A DNA stretch of 64,000 bases from an uncultured Flavobacteriales bacterium (lineage in GTDB: Bacteria > Bacteroidota > Bacteroidia > Flavobacteriales_D > Parvicellaceae). The stretch is from NCBI GenBank assembly GCA_943788755.1, contig CALSRM010000004.1:1-64000 (forward strand). Reading direction: 5' to 3'. The position numbers and the translations under genes were made by a program. Under the pieces are notes generated by a model. The model was not told the origin of the DNA. It worked only from the letters and a program-made list of their open reading frames with translations, and made no database searches. Shown here one piece after another: positions 31,908 through 41,826 of the stretch; the stretch's first letter is position 1, and each line of letters opens with the position of its first letter.

Positions 31908-33998
31908 CTAGCTTATTCTGCTCCAATCCGGTCTATTTTTAATTTGGCGAAACAATTGCATTCTCATTTCATAATTCTTTTTGTGTATTAAGTCAGGATC
32001 TTCTTCAAGAACTTTCACAGCAGCATCTCTTGCTAATTGCACTATCTGTCCATCTCTAGCAAGGTCTGCTATTTTCAAATCTAAAAGACCACTTTGTTGC
32101 GTTCCCATTATATCGCCGGGCCCACGCATTTTTAAATCTACTTCAGCTATTTCAAAACCATCATTCGTTCTGACTAATGTTCCAATACGTTTTTTTGCTT
32201 CTTCAGACAATTTAAAACTTGTCATCAGTAGACAATAAGATTGCTCTGCCCCTCTTCCTACTCTACCTCTTAACTGATGCAATTGCGATAAACCAAATTT
32301 CTCTGCACTTTCAACGATCATTACGGATGCATTCGGGACATTAACTCCAACTTCAATTACCGTTGTCGCAACCATAATCTGTGTTTTTCCAGCTGCGAAC
32401 TGACTCATTTCATATTCTTTATCTGCAGCTTTCATTCTACCATGAACAATGCTTACCTGATATTTGGGAATCGGAAATCGACGCGTTATACTTTCATGAC
32501 CATCCATCAAATCTTTGTAGTCCATCTTTTCAGATTCTTCAATCAAAGGATACACAATGTAAATTTGCCTCCCTTTGGCTATTTCATCTTCAATAAATTG
32601 AAAAACTTTCAATCTATTTTGGTCAAAATAATGACGCGTTTCAATTGATTTTCTGCCAGGAGGTAACTCATCAATAACCGAAACATCCAAATCACCATAA
32701 AAAGTCATTGCCAATGTTCTTGGAATTGGAGTAGCAGTCATTACAAGCACATGAGGTGGTTGTAAATTCTTTCTCCAAAGTCTAGCTCGTTGCGCTACGC
32801 CAAAGCGATGTTGCTCATCAATTACCGCTAAACCAATATTTTTAAACTTTACTTTATCTTCTATTAGCGCATGCGTTCCAATTAAAATATCCAAAGAGCC
32901 ATCTTCTAATTTACTATGAATAATCTTTCGTTGGGCAGTTTTTACTGATCCGGTCAGCAACGCAACTTCAACACCCATTTCCCCAACAAATTCTTTTATT
33001 GAGTTATAATGTTGCGTAGCTAATATTTCTGTTGGAGCCATTAAACAGGTTTGAAAACCATTATCTAATGCGATTAAAATACTTAATAAAGCAACTAAGG
33101 TCTTTCCACTTCCAACATCTCCCTGCAACATTCTATTCATGTGCAAACCCGAACCCATATCCTTTCGAATTTCTTTCATTACGCGTTTCTGAGCGCCTGT
33201 TAATTCAAAAGGAAGGTAATTATTGAAAAAGGTATTAAAGTGGACACTTACTTTGCTAAAAACAAACCCTTGTGTTTTCTTTTGTGCGACTTGTTTTTGT
33301 TTGATCATTTGAAGTTGAAGAAAAAATAATTCTTCAAACTTTAAACGAAAGCTTGCTTTATTTGCTTCCTCCAATGAATTTGGAAAATGAATCTGTTTTA
33401 GCGCTTCTTCTTTCCCAATTAAATTATAATTTGCTAATATCTCCTTTGATAAAACCTCTACAATAATTCCGTTCAGCTGAGCGATTAAATTATGTAAAAT
33501 CTTTTCAAACCCTCTACTATTTAATCCTCTTGCCGATAGTTTATCTCCAGAATGATAAATTGGCTGCAGATATCCTTCTATTTGTTTAGCATTTTTAATC
33601 TCTTCAATTTCTGGATGTGGAATACTGAACTTACTTCCGTATCTATTTACTCTTCCATACACTAAATATTCTTTTCCTATGGCTAAAGATGACTTGATCC
33701 AAGTCGCTCCTTTAAACCAAATAAGTTCAATTGTTCCGGTGTCATCTTTAAAAACAGCTACCAACCGCTTTTTCCTTGCAGCACCAACTTCTGAAATACT
33801 TAATAATGTTCCCTGCAATTGTACTTCTTGAGCACCTTCAAACACATCTCTAATTCGGTGAATTTTAGATCGATCTACATATCGAAAAGGATAATATTGC
33901 AATAAATCATCGAACGTAAAAATCCTTACCTCCTTTTGCAATAGTTCTGCCCTTTTAGGGCCTACTCCCTTTAAGTAGGAAATTTCGGTATTTAACAG
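31908..33998 (-). CDS. recG: ATP-dependent DNA helicase RecG (true start uncertain; open at least to 33998)
   Basis: RMLQGDVGSGKT, DEQHRFGVAQRA, MTATPIPRTLA, QLRGRVGRG. In-frame LLNTEISYLKGVGPKRAELL precedes the called TTG start at 33941. Confidence 0.9.
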   Translation of the reverse strand: MLNTEISYLKGVGPKRAELLQKEVRIFTFDDLLQYYPFRYVDRSKIHRIRDVFEGAQEVQLQGTLLSISEVGAARKKRLVAVFKDDTGTIELIWFKGATWIKSSLAIGKEYLVYGRVNRYGSKFSIPHPEIEEIKNAKQIEGYLQPIYHSGDKLSARGLNSRGFEKILHNLIAQLNGIIVEVLSKEILANYNLIGKEEALKQIHFPNSLEEANKASFRLKFEELFFLQLQMIKQKQVAQKKTQGFVFSKVSVHFNTFFNNYLPFELTGAQKRVMKEIRKDMGSGLHMNRMLQGDVGSGKTLVALLSILIALDNGFQTCLMAPTEILATQHYNSIKEFVGEMGVEVALLTGSVKTAQRKIIHSKLEDGSLDILIGTHALIEDKVKFKNIGLAVIDEQHRFGVAQRARLWRKNLQPPHVLVMTATPIPRTLAMTFYGDLDVSVIDELPPGRKSIETRHYFDQNRLKVFQFIEDEIAKGRQIYIVYPLIEESEKMDYKDLMDGHESITRRFPIPKYQVSIVHGRMKAADKEYEMSQFAAGKTQIMVATTVIEVGVNVPNASVMIVESAEKFGLSQLHQLRGRVGRGAEQSYCLLMTSFKLSEEAKKRIGTLVRTNDGFEIAEVDLKMRGPGDIMGTQQSGLLDLKIADLARDGQIVQLARDAAVKVLEEDPDLIHKKNYEMRMQLFRQIKNRPDWSRIS

Positions 33999-34124
33999 TT
34001 TGTTGATATAAATTAAAATTTAGTTCTATAACTCATAAATTTCTATACTTATTTCACTCTTCTTTTTCCTTTATACGTCGTTAAAATTTTAAACCGTAAC
34101 TATAGCTAGTTATGAGTTACAACA

Positions 34125-35036
34125 CTAGTAAGCTTCTTTCAAAGTAATGGTAATGTTTTGAAATTCATTTGAAATTATTAACTCCTCGTTAAATCCTTGT
34201 AAAAACCATTTTATTTCTTTGTATCTATATAAATTCTCGATTGGCACATCTTTCGCATTATATGGAGTTCCATACTCCTTGATTAATCCTTCAATCATAT
34301 ATTGATAGACTCCGGAAATTCTCTGCGACTCAACATCCAATAACACTACATCAAACTCAGATAAAAGATTTTCACCTTCAAAATGAAATGTAGTACTTGC
34401 TTCAATTTCGTCGAGGTAAGTTCTTTTTATATAAAAATCATCATTAGATGACTCCTTTGAAGCTTCAACACATACCTTATGAACATCATAGCCGGAAAAG
34501 AAACCCACAACGAATTCATTATTATTCATTATTCGAGATGACTCTTTTAATATGAAATCCAAATCATCTATTATTTGGCCTGTAAGTTCAGACGAAACAT
34601 GTTCGTAAACTTCAAACTGTTCCAGACGAGTACTATATAATCTAGATTCACCTAGAGTCATTGTATCCGCATCATAGTGAACCTTCCATAATTGGTCGAA
34701 ATTTCGAACTAATAGCTTATGTGTATTTTCGGTGCTATCTTCTTTTTTGTAACGGCAATAGCAATATGCATGATCTTCAAATTCATCACAACTATCTACC
34801 TTAACAAAGGTGATTTTTGGCATATTAAATAGGAAAAAATAATCGTTTTCCAATTTACGCTTGGAGGATTTATCACAATATTCCATTGCATCGTAATAAG
34901 CTTCATCTGCTAATGCTAAATAAAATTGTTTCGAAACCCAAGCTGGAGTATTTGGAACATCTGTATCATCTCTATCACACGAACATAAACTAAAAAACAA
35001 TGGAAGAATTATCAATATTTTATTTAGAGACTTCAT
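34125..35036 (-). CDS. Hypothetical lipoprotein
   Basis: Likely start MKSLNKILIILPLFFSLCSCDRDD with lipobox-like Cys. Confidence 0.55.
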   Translation of the reverse strand: MKSLNKILIILPLFFSLCSCDRDDTDVPNTPAWVSKQFYLALADEAYYDAMEYCDKSSKRKLENDYFFLFNMPKITFVKVDSCDEFEDHAYCYCRYKKEDSTENTHKLLVRNFDQLWKVHYDADTMTLGESRLYSTRLEQFEVYEHVSSELTGQIIDDLDFILKESSRIMNNNEFVVGFFSGYDVHKVCVEASKESSNDDFYIKRTYLDEIEASTTFHFEGENLLSEFDVVLLDVESQRISGVYQYMIEGLIKEYGTPYNAKDVPIENLYRYKEIKWFLQGFNEELIISNEFQNITITLKEAY

Positions 35037-35052
35037 TGGGTTAAAAATAAGA

Positions 35053-35080
35053 AAAGCCATACAAAGTATTGCATGGCTTT
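35053..35080 (-). terminator. Hairpin downstream of frr
   Basis: aaagccat (35053-35060) / atggcttt (35073-35080), 12-nt loop. Confidence 0.5.
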
Positions 35081-35102
35081 AAATAATCTTGCTTGAATAT
35101 CC

Positions 35103-35666
35103 CTATACTTTCATAATGTCTGCCTCTTTCATACCTAATAAAGCATCCACTTTCGTAATATATTCATCTGTTATTTTCTGAATAGAATCCTCAGTATCTT
35201 TAACCTGGTCTTCACTTAACCCGTCATTTTTTAAGCTTTTTATAAAATCATTAGCATCTTTCCTTTTCTGACGAACACCAACTTTTGCATGCTCACCTTC
35301 AGCCTTTGCTTTTTTTACTAAATCTCTTCTTCGTTCCTCAGTGAGCATTGGCACTGCGATAATTATCATCTCACCATTACTTTGGGGGTTTAAGCCTAAA
35401 TTTGCATTGGTAATACCTCTTGAAACTTCATCAAGAATAGATTTTTCCCAAGGTTGAACTGTTATCGTTCTAGCATCTATTGTATTTACATTTGCAACTT
35501 GAGCAAGAGGTGTGGGAGTATCATAATAATCTACCATAACTCCATCTAACATAGAAGGATTAGCGCGACCAGCTCTAATTTTAGCTAATTGCTTTTCAAG
35601 GTGATCTAAGGAATCTTTCATTCCATCTTTAGCATCATCAATTGCCATTTCAACTTCTTCATTCAT
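35103..35666 (-). CDS. frr: Ribosome recycling factor
   Basis: LAKIRAGRANPSMLDGVMVDYYDTPTPLAQVANV; RRDLVKKAK. Confidence 0.95.
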   Translation of the reverse strand: MNEEVEMAIDDAKDGMKDSLDHLEKQLAKIRAGRANPSMLDGVMVDYYDTPTPLAQVANVNTIDARTITVQPWEKSILDEVSRGITNANLGLNPQSNGEMIIIAVPMLTEERRRDLVKKAKAEGEHAKVGVRQKRKDANDFIKSLKNDGLSEDQVKDTEDSIQKITDEYITKVDALLGMKEADIMKV

Positions 35667-35703
35667 TGCTTTACGTTTTTAAGTAATCCAAATATAACTA
35701 AAA

Positions 35704-36414
<711 letters not shown>

Positions 36415-36450
36415 TTAATTCTTATTTAGGGGTAAAATGTAAGCAAAAAA

Positions 36451-36472
36451 AAGAGAGCTAAAAAGCTCTCTT
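36451..36472 (-). terminator. Hairpin between tsf and pyrH
   Basis: agagagct (36452-36459) / agctctct (36464-36471), followed on the minus strand by TTTTTTT. Confidence 0.7.
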
Positions 36473-36482
36473 TAAAAAATCG

Positions 36483-37304
36483 TTATATTGATAAGGATAT
36501 TCTTTTAAAATCCGTAACGGTCAAATCAGGGTTCGTGTCAGTTAAGAATTGTTTAACTGTCTTTTTGTTATCTCTAACAAACATTTGATTTAACAAAGTA
36601 GTTTCTTTATAAAACTTCTTTAATCTTCCTTGGGCAATTTTATCAGCCATTTCTTCAGGCTTCCCTTCTTGAATAGCTAACTCTCTACCAACAGATAATT
36701 CTCTATCTATTATATCTTGAGGAACAGAACTCTCATCTACAGAAATAGGATTCATTGCTGCAATTTGCATTGCTACTTGTTTTCCTTCATCTTCGTTATC
36801 AGCTGTTAAACCAACAATCGTAGCTATTTGATTTCCTGGGTGGTTATATGCTACAACTTTAGCAGCTTCAACAGTTTCTAATCCAGAAATATCAATTTTC
36901 TCTCCAATAACTCCTGATTGCTCAGTAATTTTTTCTCCAACAGTCATTCCATTACCACTGTAAGACAAACTTTTCAATTCATCAACAGTAGAAGGTCCGT
37001 TTGCAATAACTATATCAACTATAGAATTAGCAAATTCACCAAACGCTTCATTCTTAGCAACGAAATCAGTTTCACAGTTTACACAAACTAAAACTCCTTT
37101 AGCTCCAGTTGATTTAGCAATAACTAATCCTTCTGTTGCGTCTCTGTCTCCACGTTTAGCCGCAATTTTCTGTCCTTGTTTTCTTAACAAATCCACTGCT
37201 TCGTTCATATCTCCATCAGCTTCTACAAGAGCTTTCTTGCAGTCCATCATTCCTGCACCTGTCTTTTTTCTTAATTCGTTTACTTCTTTAGCTGTAATTG
37301 CCAT
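36483..37304 (-). CDS. tsf: Elongation factor Ts
   Basis: VNELRKKTGAGMMDCKKAL; CVNCETDFVAKN. Confidence 0.95.
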   Translation of the reverse strand: MAITAKEVNELRKKTGAGMMDCKKALVEADGDMNEAVDLLRKQGQKIAAKRGDRDATEGLVIAKSTGAKGVLVCVNCETDFVAKNEAFGEFANSIVDIVIANGPSTVDELKSLSYSGNGMTVGEKITEQSGVIGEKIDISGLETVEAAKVVAYNHPGNQIATIVGLTADNEDEGKQVAMQIAAMNPISVDESSVPQDIIDRELSVGRELAIQEGKPEEMADKIAQGRLKKFYKETTLLNQMFVRDNKKTVKQFLTDTNPDLTVTDFKRISLSI

Positions 37305-37340
37305 GATAATATATTTTAATTAATTAAGATACTTAATTTA

Positions 37341-38138
37341 TTATTTCTTTTCAACCGCTTTTTCTGCAACAACTGCTTCAGCTTTAGCTTCTACAACAGG
37401 AGCTTCAGCAACTTTTTCAGCAGTTTTTTCAGCAGCTTTTTCTTTTCCTGCTTTTCTTTCGCTTAAACCTTCTTTAATTGCATCACACATAAGACCAACA
37501 ATTAAATCAATAGATTTAGTTGCGTCATCATTTGCTGGAATTACAAAATCAATAGGTTTTGGATCAGAATTCGTATCAACCATTGCAAATACTGGAATTC
37601 CTAGTTTTCTAGATTCAGCAACAGCAATGTGCTCTTTTCTAACATCGACAACGAATACAGCAGCAGGAAGACGAGTCATATCAGCAATACTACCGATTAC
37701 CTTCTGCATCTTATCTTTTTGACGCGTCATCTGAAGACGTTCTCTTTTAGACATTGTTTTTGCAGTACCATCTTCCATCATTTTATCGATAGAAGTCATT
37801 TTACGAATCGTTTTACGTGTAGTCTTGAAGTTCGTCAACATTCCACCAGGCCAACGTTCTGTGATATAAGGCATGTTTACTTCTTTAACATGAGAAGTAA
37901 CAATTTCTTGTGCTTGCTTTTTTGTAGCAACAAATAAAACTTTACGACCTGATTTTGCAATTTGTTTAATCGCTGCAGCAGCTTCGTCAATTTTTACGAC
38001 TGTTTTGTTTAAGTCAATTACGTGGATTCCTTTTTTCTCATCGAAAACATAAGGAGCCATTGCTGGGTTCCACTTTCTTTTTAGGTGCCCAAAATGCGCT
38101 CCGGCATCTAATAGGGTTTTAAAATTTGTTATTGCCAT
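37341..38138 (-). CDS. rpsB: 30S ribosomal protein S2 with Ala/Glu/Lys-rich tail
   Basis: LLDAGAHFGHLKRKWNP, ERWPGGMLTNF; start MAITNFK at 38138. Confidence 0.95.
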   Translation of the reverse strand: MAITNFKTLLDAGAHFGHLKRKWNPAMAPYVFDEKKGIHVIDLNKTVVKIDEAAAAIKQIAKSGRKVLFVATKKQAQEIVTSHVKEVNMPYITERWPGGMLTNFKTTRKTIRKMTSIDKMMEDGTAKTMSKRERLQMTRQKDKMQKVIGSIADMTRLPAAVFVVDVRKEHIAVAESRKLGIPVFAMVDTNSDPKPIDFVIPANDDATKSIDLIVGLMCDAIKEGLSERKAGKEKAAEKTAEKVAEAPVVEAKAEAVVAEKAVEKK

Positions 38139-38285
38139 TTTGTTTACTTTCTTTTTACTGATTAACAATAGTTTCTTTAACTATTTTATTTACAGCAGAT
38201 ATGCAGTAGCGTTCTATACGATCTGCAACACTTAGATACTAAACAAGCACTCAAAATATGAATGCTTCTTTAAGTAAAATACTGA

Positions 38286-38672
38286 TTAACGTTTACTAAA
38301 TTGGAATTTCTTACGTGCTTTCGGTTGTCCTGGTTTTTTACGTTCAACCATTCTTGGATCACGCGTCATTAAGCTTTCAGCTTTTAACTTAGGCTTATTT
38401 TCTGCATCAACCTCAACCAAAGCTCTTGCAATTGCTAAACGAACTGCTTCAACTTGTCCATTAACTCCTCCACCTTTAACATTAACTTTAACGTCATACT
38501 GACCTTCTGTTTCTGTTAATTGGAAAGGTTGGTTAACTTTATATTGAAGAACTCCTGTTGGAAAATATTGTTTGTAGTCTCTGTTATTCACAGTTACATT
38601 TCCTTTTCCTTCAGAAAGATAAATTCTAGCAACTGAAGATTTACGTCTTCCGATTGTATTTATTACTTCCAT
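38286..38672 (-). CDS. rpsI: 30S ribosomal protein S9
   Basis: GRRKSSVARIYL; DPRMVERKKPGQPKARKKFQFSKR. Confidence 0.95.
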   Translation of the reverse strand: MEVINTIGRRKSSVARIYLSEGKGNVTVNNRDYKQYFPTGVLQYKVNQPFQLTETEGQYDVKVNVKGGGVNGQVEAVRLAIARALVEVDAENKPKLKAESLMTRDPRMVERKKPGQPKARKKFQFSKR

Positions 38673-38682
38673 TCTTTATTTA

Positions 38683-39138
38683 TTACTTAATTGAATCTAA
38701 TTCGATTTTTTTAGGCTTTTGCGCTTCTTTATCATGCTCAGCACCTATATATACATATAAGTTTGAGTATAAAGTTCTTCCTAATCTGTTTTTAGGCAAC
38801 ATCCCTTTAACTGCTTTCTCAACCAATCTCTCTGGGTGTTTATCTAAAATCTCCTGAGCTGTTAATGATCTTTGACCACCTGGATAACCAGTGTGACGTA
38901 TATAGGTCTTATTTTGCCATTTATTCCCTGACAAAGTAACTTTTTCAGCATTAATAACGACTACATTATCTCCACAATCAACATGCGGTGTAAAGTTCGT
39001 TTTATGCTTCCCTCTAATCAATTTTGCTATTTTACTTGCTAATCTACCAAGTGTTTCGCCTTCTGCGTCAACTAACAACCAGTCTTTTTTGACTGTTGCT
39101 CTGTTCGCTGAAACTGTTTTGTAACTAAGTGTATCCAC
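38683..39138 (-). CDS. rplM: 50S ribosomal protein L13
   Basis: [19 protein letters not shown]; likely GTG start at [15 protein letters not shown]. Confidence 0.95.
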   Translation of the reverse strand: MDTLSYKTVSANRATVKKDWLLVDAEGETLGRLASKIAKLIRGKHKTNFTPHVDCGDNVVVINAEKVTLSGNKWQNKTYIRHTGYPGGQRSLTAQEILDKHPERLVEKAVKGMLPKNRLGRTLYSNLYVYIGAEHDKEAQKPKKIELDSIK

Positions 39139-39184
39139 GTTTTCTGTCTTTTTCAGATGCTTACTATTCCCCAAAAATGGGCTG

Positions 39185-39215
39185 CAAATGTAAAATTATT
39201 TTTTCATCTGTCAAA
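39185..39215 (-). promoter_or_regulatory. Promoter of the rplM-rpsI operon
   Basis: Exact TTTG-N19-TAcaTTTG on the minus strand (CAAA 39212-39215; caaatgta 39185-39192). Confidence 0.8.
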
Positions 39216-39322
39216 ATAAGAAACCTATTTATTTCCATAAAACTCAAGGAAACTTGCTTTTATACTAAATAACGAGTCATCTAACAACACGTAATACAGA
39301 TAAACAAAAGGCTTAAGCAACA

Positions 39323-40510
39323 TTAAATTACTTTTAATTCCTTTCCAACTTTTATAAACGCCGCCACAGCTTTGTCTAAATGATGTTTTTCATGCGCTGC
39401 TGAAATCTGCGTTCGAATTCTTGCAGCTCCTTTTGCTACAACCGGATAAAAGAATCCAATAGCATATACCCTTCTTTTAATAAGTCCATCTGCAAACTTT
39501 TGTGATAATGCGGCATCGTACAGCATAATGGGAACAATTGGAGAGTTACCTTCTTTCACATCAAAGCCAGCTGCCAATATTTTATCTTTGAAATATTTAG
39601 TATTCTCCTCTAGCTTATCTCTCAGCTCCGTAGAACCACTTAATAAGTCAAAAACCTTAATGGATGCTCCAACAATTGACGGTGCCAAAGAATTGGAAAA
39701 TAAATAAGGACGAGAGCGCTGACGTAACATGTCTATAACTTCTTTTTTTCCTGTTGTATAACCTCCCATTGCACCGCCTAATGCCTTACCGAGCGTTCCT
39801 GTTATTATATCTACACGGTCTAAGCAATTATGAAACTCTGGAGCACCTCTACCTGTTTTACCTATAAATCCAGCAGAGTGACATTCGTCAGTCATGACCA
39901 AAGCATCGTATTTATCCGCTAAATCGCATATCTCATTCATCTTAGCGATATCGCCGTCCATAGAAAAAACACCATCAGTTACAATTATTCTAAACCTTTG
40001 CGCTTGAGCTGCTTTTAACTGATCTTCCAAATCAGCCATATCACTATGCTTGTACCTATATCTAGCAGCTTTACATAAACGAACTCCATCAATAATAGAA
40101 GCATGATTCAATGAATCAGAAATAATAGCATCCTCTTTTCCAAATAAAGGCTCAAACAAACCTCCATTGGCATCAAAAGCCGCAGCATACAATATTGTAT
40201 CTTCAAACCCGTAAAAATCAGCTATTTTTTGCTCTAATTCTTTATGAATATCTTGCGTTCCACAAATAAAACGCACAGAAGACATTCCGAAACCATGTGT
40301 ATCTAAGGCCTCTTTTGATGCCTGAATTACTTCTGGATGTGAAGACAATCCTAAATAGTTATTTGCACACATAATCACTACATCTTCTCCTGTCGAAACC
40401 TGAACTTCAGCTCCTTGTGGAGTAGTAATAATTCTTTCACTTTTATAAATACCATCGTCTTTTATTTGCGACAATTCTTTTTGCAATTCTTCTTTTATTT
40501 TTCCGTACAT
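39323..40510 (-). CDS. kbl: Glycine C-acetyltransferase (2-amino-3-ketobutyrate CoA ligase)
   Basis: [42 protein letters not shown]. Confidence 0.9.
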   Translation of the reverse strand: MYGKIKEELQKELSQIKDDGIYKSERIITTPQGAEVQVSTGEDVVIMCANNYLGLSSHPEVIQASKEALDTHGFGMSSVRFICGTQDIHKELEQKIADFYGFEDTILYAAAFDANGGLFEPLFGKEDAIISDSLNHASIIDGVRLCKAARYRYKHSDMADLEDQLKAAQAQRFRIIVTDGVFSMDGDIAKMNEICDLADKYDALVMTDECHSAGFIGKTGRGAPEFHNCLDRVDIITGTLGKALGGAMGGYTTGKKEVIDMLRQRSRPYLFSNSLAPSIVGASIKVFDLLSGSTELRDKLEENTKYFKDKILAAGFDVKEGNSPIVPIMLYDAALSQKFADGLIKRRVYAIGFFYPVVAKGAARIRTQISAAHEKHHLDKAVAAFIKVGKELKVI

Positions 40511-40779
40511 AGCTTTGCGATTTTAACCCATTTATTATAGCCGACGAATATAAAGAAAAAATAAAACCCTTATACATCTTAGAAAAAGGATTCCATCTGC
40601 CACAGAGTTTGGATATATAAGATTATGGAAATAGAATTAATAAGCAAGCCTTAGAACAGATTGATGATGTTTGTGTTATTGGCGTTACAGTTAAGAAGTA
40701 GAAGCCATTAATAGTGGATTATTTACACTAATGCTAACTAAATACAGTCTCGCAAATTCTGAAAAAAATATACTAATTA

Positions 40780-41781
40780 TTAAAACTTATATGCAAAACC
40801 AACTGACCAAGCTTCTTTGAATTGCATTACTGGCCCTTTAACTTGAACCAAACTTCCGTCCGGACCTAAGAGATTATCCCCATTAGCATCTTGATAGTAA
40901 CGTGCAGAACCATCCGAATTATACCTTGCAATATCAATATCGTGATCATAAATAAGATAGGTCGACAAGCTTATATTCATATATTTATTCAGCTTAACAT
41001 TTGTTAATGTTTCCCATGTTACATCTATATTTCCAGGCTCATTTGAATAATTCGAAAAGAGGGTTAGGTTCGTTTTAAAAGTTACACCTTCCATTTTGAA
41101 AGGCTTTTCCTTAAAAACCGCTAACTTAATATAACCGCCAACTTCTGAACGAAAAACATTACCAGAATCCACTCCAAAGGCCCCTATTCCAGAAAGGTAA
41201 TCATCCGTAACAAAAGTCATTTTACTTGTTAACGGAGCTACAAAAAACGTAAAATATTTGCTTGGCTTATAGTCCATTCCCAAAGCAACAATACTATACG
41301 CTGGTGCCATAAAATTTGAGATATGCACCGTATCTCCAACCTTACTATATCCATAATTAAATTGAGTCCTAAAGTTAAACAGACCCGAATAATACCATTT
41401 TTCAGATGCTTTTTGACCAACCTTAGAATTTACCTCTATTCTATCGTCATTTTTAAACCATGGCGTCGATTTCGCTTCGCCTTGTTTAATTACCCCATAT
41501 GCCAAATCAATAGAGTTATCCCAAGAATTATTACCCTTAGCGTAGTTTGCAAAGAGACTTAAAATTCCTTGTGTTGATATAGCATTTTGACCACCCCCAG
41601 CCCAATTTGATAAATACACTTGAGAAAAGTTAACATTCGCCAAGCCACCAATTTTCCACAAGGTATCACTGCTTGAATTGCCATTTCTCTGGTCTTTTAA
41701 TAATTTCTCAGTTTCTGCACTCATCTGAGAAAATGAAGAAAAAGTTATACAAGACAACACTATTCCAAAAATAATTTTCAT
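40780..41781 (-). CDS. DUF3078-type outer membrane protein
   Basis: WKIGGLANVNFSQVYLSNWAGGGQNAISTQG. Confidence 0.75.
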   Translation of the reverse strand: MKIIFGIVLSCITFSSFSQMSAETEKLLKDQRNGNSSSDTLWKIGGLANVNFSQVYLSNWAGGGQNAISTQGILSLFANYAKGNNSWDNSIDLAYGVIKQGEAKSTPWFKNDDRIEVNSKVGQKASEKWYYSGLFNFRTQFNYGYSKVGDTVHISNFMAPAYSIVALGMDYKPSKYFTFFVAPLTSKMTFVTDDYLSGIGAFGVDSGNVFRSEVGGYIKLAVFKEKPFKMEGVTFKTNLTLFSNYSNEPGNIDVTWETLTNVKLNKYMNISLSTYLIYDHDIDIARYNSDGSARYYQDANGDNLLGPDGSLVQVKGPVMQFKEAWSVGFAYKF

Positions 41782-41826
41782 ACTAGTTTTTTTTTTACAA
41801 ACAGGTAGAGATTTCACATTTGATTC

